This document shows positions 17,216 to 18,737 of a stretch of 18,737 nucleotides of DNA, piece after piece. The stretch's first letter is position 1. Every line of letters starts with the position of its first letter. The DNA is taken from positions 1 to 18,737 of the forward strand of contig CAKSOB010000020.1 in NCBI GenBank assembly GCA_934476545.1, read 5' to 3'. Made by a program: the position numbers and the translations under genes. The DNA comes from an uncultured Eubacteriales bacterium. Its GTDB lineage: Bacteria > Bacillota > Clostridia > Oscillospirales > Acutalibacteraceae. The notes under the pieces were generated by a model, which saw only the letters and a list, made by a program, of their open reading frames with translations, was not told where the DNA came from and made no database searches.

Positions 17216-18737
17216 TTAGTCATCCAAGTCATTCTGACCGGTGTAGCTGTCATCATAAGACCGCTCATCGCCGAAGTCCTCCGTATGGCCATACAAATCA
17301 TCGGCAATACTGTCTTCTGCGTTTTCCATGGTGTAACCGTCATAATCGCCGGCATCCACGTTTTCTTCCTCGAAGTTGGTATCCGATGGCTTGAAGCCGA
17401 TATCGTCATCCTCATCGAAGTTTTGCTGCAGGTCGATTTCCTCGTTATCCTTATCCAGCACACGAACATCCAAACCCAAGGACTGGAGTTCCTTAATGAG
17501 AACCTTAAAGGATTCCGGTACGCCCGGCTTCGGAATATTTTGACCCTTCACAATAGACTCGTAAGTCTTAACACGACCGACAACGTCGTCGGATTTTACA
17601 GTCAAGATTTCCTGGAGGGTATAGGCTGCGCCGTATGCCTCCAATGCCCAAACTTCCATTTCACCGAACCGCTGTCCGCCGAACTGTGCTTTACCGCCCA
17701 GTGGCTGCTGGGTAACCAGAGAATATGGACCGGTAGAACGGGCGTGAATCTTATCGTCAACCAAGTGGTGCAGCTTCAGGTAGTACATATAACCTACGGT
17801 AACCGGATTATCAAAGAATTCACCGGTACGACCGTCCTGCAGAATGGTTTTACCATCCTCACGATAGCCTGCCAGCTGGAGGCACTCGGAAATGTCACCT
17901 TCATGTGCGCCGTCAAAAACAGGGGTCATGATCTTCCAACCCAATGCCTTTGCAGCATAGCCCAAGTGCACTTCCAAAACCTGACCGATATTCATACGGG
18001 AAGGAACGCCCAGCGGGTTCAGAACGATATCCAGTGGGGTACCGTCCGGCAGGAATGGCATATCTTCTTGTGGCAGAATACGGGATACAACACCCTTATT
18101 ACCGTGACGACCAGCCATCTTATCGCCAACGGAAATCTTACGCTTCTGTGCAATGTAGCAGCGAACCACCTTGTTTACACCCGGGCTCAGTTCATCATTG
18201 CTGTTTTCTCTTGTAAAGACCTTAACGTCTACGATGATACCATATTCACCGTGCGGTACACGGAGAGAAGTATCACGAACCTCTCTGGCTTTTTCGCCAA
18301 AGATTGCACGGAGCAGACGCTCTTCTGCGGTCAGCTCGGTTTCACCCTTTGGCGTTACCTTACCGACCAGAATGTCACCGGCACGAACCTCGGCACCAAC
18401 ACGAATGATACCGTCTTCGTCCAGATCCTTCAGCAGGTCTTCGTTTACGTTTGGAATATCTCTTGTAATTTCCTCCGGACCCAGCTTGGTGTCACGGGCT
18501 TCAATCTCATACTCTTCAATATGAATAGAAGTATATACGTCGTCCCGAACAATCTTTTCGTTGATCAGAACCGCATCCTCGTAGTTATAACCTTCCCAAG
18601 TCATAAAGCCAATCAGTGCGTTTTTACCCAAGCTGATCTCACCGTTGCTGGTTGCAGGACCATCGGCGATTACATCACCCTTGCGGATGCGCTCGCCTGC
18701 CTCTACAACCGGCACCTGATTGATACAGGTACCTTGG
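17216..18737 (-). CDS. rpoB: DNA-directed RNA polymerase beta subunit (3' part)
   Basis: The reading frame is open through the right window edge, so only the C-terminal part (about 506 residues) is present; the rifampicin-resistance region lies outside. Conserved blocks include NALIGFMTWEGYNYEDA, GDKMAGRHGNKGVVSRILP (active-site lysine region), PSRMNIGQVLEVHLG, and GGKAQFGGQRFGEMEVWALEAYGAA. After the last conserved helix (ELQSLGLDVRVLDKD) there is an acidic, Asp/Glu/Tyr-rich tail of about 80 residues. Tails of this sort are common in Firmicutes RpoB, though long here. Co-transcribed with rpoC. Confidence 0.99.
   Translation of the reverse strand, partial: QGTCINQVPVVEAGERIRKGDVIADGPATSNGEISLGKNALIGFMTWEGYNYEDAVLINEKIVRDDVYTSIHIEEYEIEARDTKLGPEEITRDIPNVNEDLLKDLDEDGIIRVGAEVRAGDILVGKVTPKGETELTAEERLLRAIFGEKAREVRDTSLRVPHGEYGIIVDVKVFTRENSNDELSPGVNKVVRCYIAQKRKISVGDKMAGRHGNKGVVSRILPQEDMPFLPDGTPLDIVLNPLGVPSRMNIGQVLEVHLGYAAKALGWKIMTPVFDGAHEGDISECLQLAGYREDGKTILQDGRTGEFFDNPVTVGYMYYLKLHHLVDDKIHARSTGPYSLVTQQPLGGKAQFGGQRFGEMEVWALEAYGAAYTLQEILTVKSDDVVGRVKTYESIVKGQNIPKPGVPESFKVLIKELQSLGLDVRVLDKDNEEIDLQQNFDEDDDIGFKPSDTNFEEENVDAGDYDGYTMENAEDSIADDLYGHTEDFGDERSYDDSYTGQNDLDD

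Overview
The window comes from a low-to-mid GC Gram-positive anaerobe of the class Clostridia, most likely Oscillospirales/Ruminococcaceae-like. This is an inference from three things: [FeFe]-hydrogenase maturases, a T-box leader before a branched-chain amino-acid gene, and Firmicutes-type RpoB/RpoC/S12/EF-Tu proteins with strong AGGAGG-type ribosome binding sites. No taxon can be fixed from sequence reading alone.

Left end (1-1400): a flavin-binding PPOX-family gene on the + strand and the start of an acetolactate synthase gene (ilvB) on the - strand collide at about 381-402. Each breaks off in mid-domain at that point and then runs on as antisense of the other. This is a rearrangement scar or an assembly misjoin. 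The ilvB stub keeps its full control region: a promoter, a T-box leader and an intrinsic terminator.

Hydrogenase maturation block (1409-4640, - strand): a small TM1266-family regulator, hydG and hydF form an operon that supports assembly of the [FeFe]-hydrogenase H-cluster. hydE and the hydrogenase itself are not in the window. The operon starts with a leader of about 250 nt that ends in an intrinsic terminator and carries an alternative pairing which would disrupt it. This looks like a riboswitch or attenuator, and I cannot match it to a family I know. It is the best candidate here for something undescribed.

Methionine block (4724-8820, + strand, divergent from the hyd operon): metF, a stand-alone methionine-synthase reactivation domain, and a MetH lacking that domain. 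Together they form a complete split cobalamin-dependent methionine synthase system fed by 5-methyl-THF. The operon ends at a strong terminator facing the tuf terminator.

Transcription/translation block (8846-18737, - strand): rpoB (3' part), rpoC, rpsL, rpsG, fusA, tuf, in canonical order. Internal promoters can be read before rpsL, rpsG and tuf. The rpsL leader contains an intrinsic terminator between its promoter and the gene. The rpsL and rpsG leaders share a small hairpin with AGUUUGU in the loop, which suggests autoregulation by attenuation. Most of this block is ordinary housekeeping sequence; the leaders are the interesting parts.
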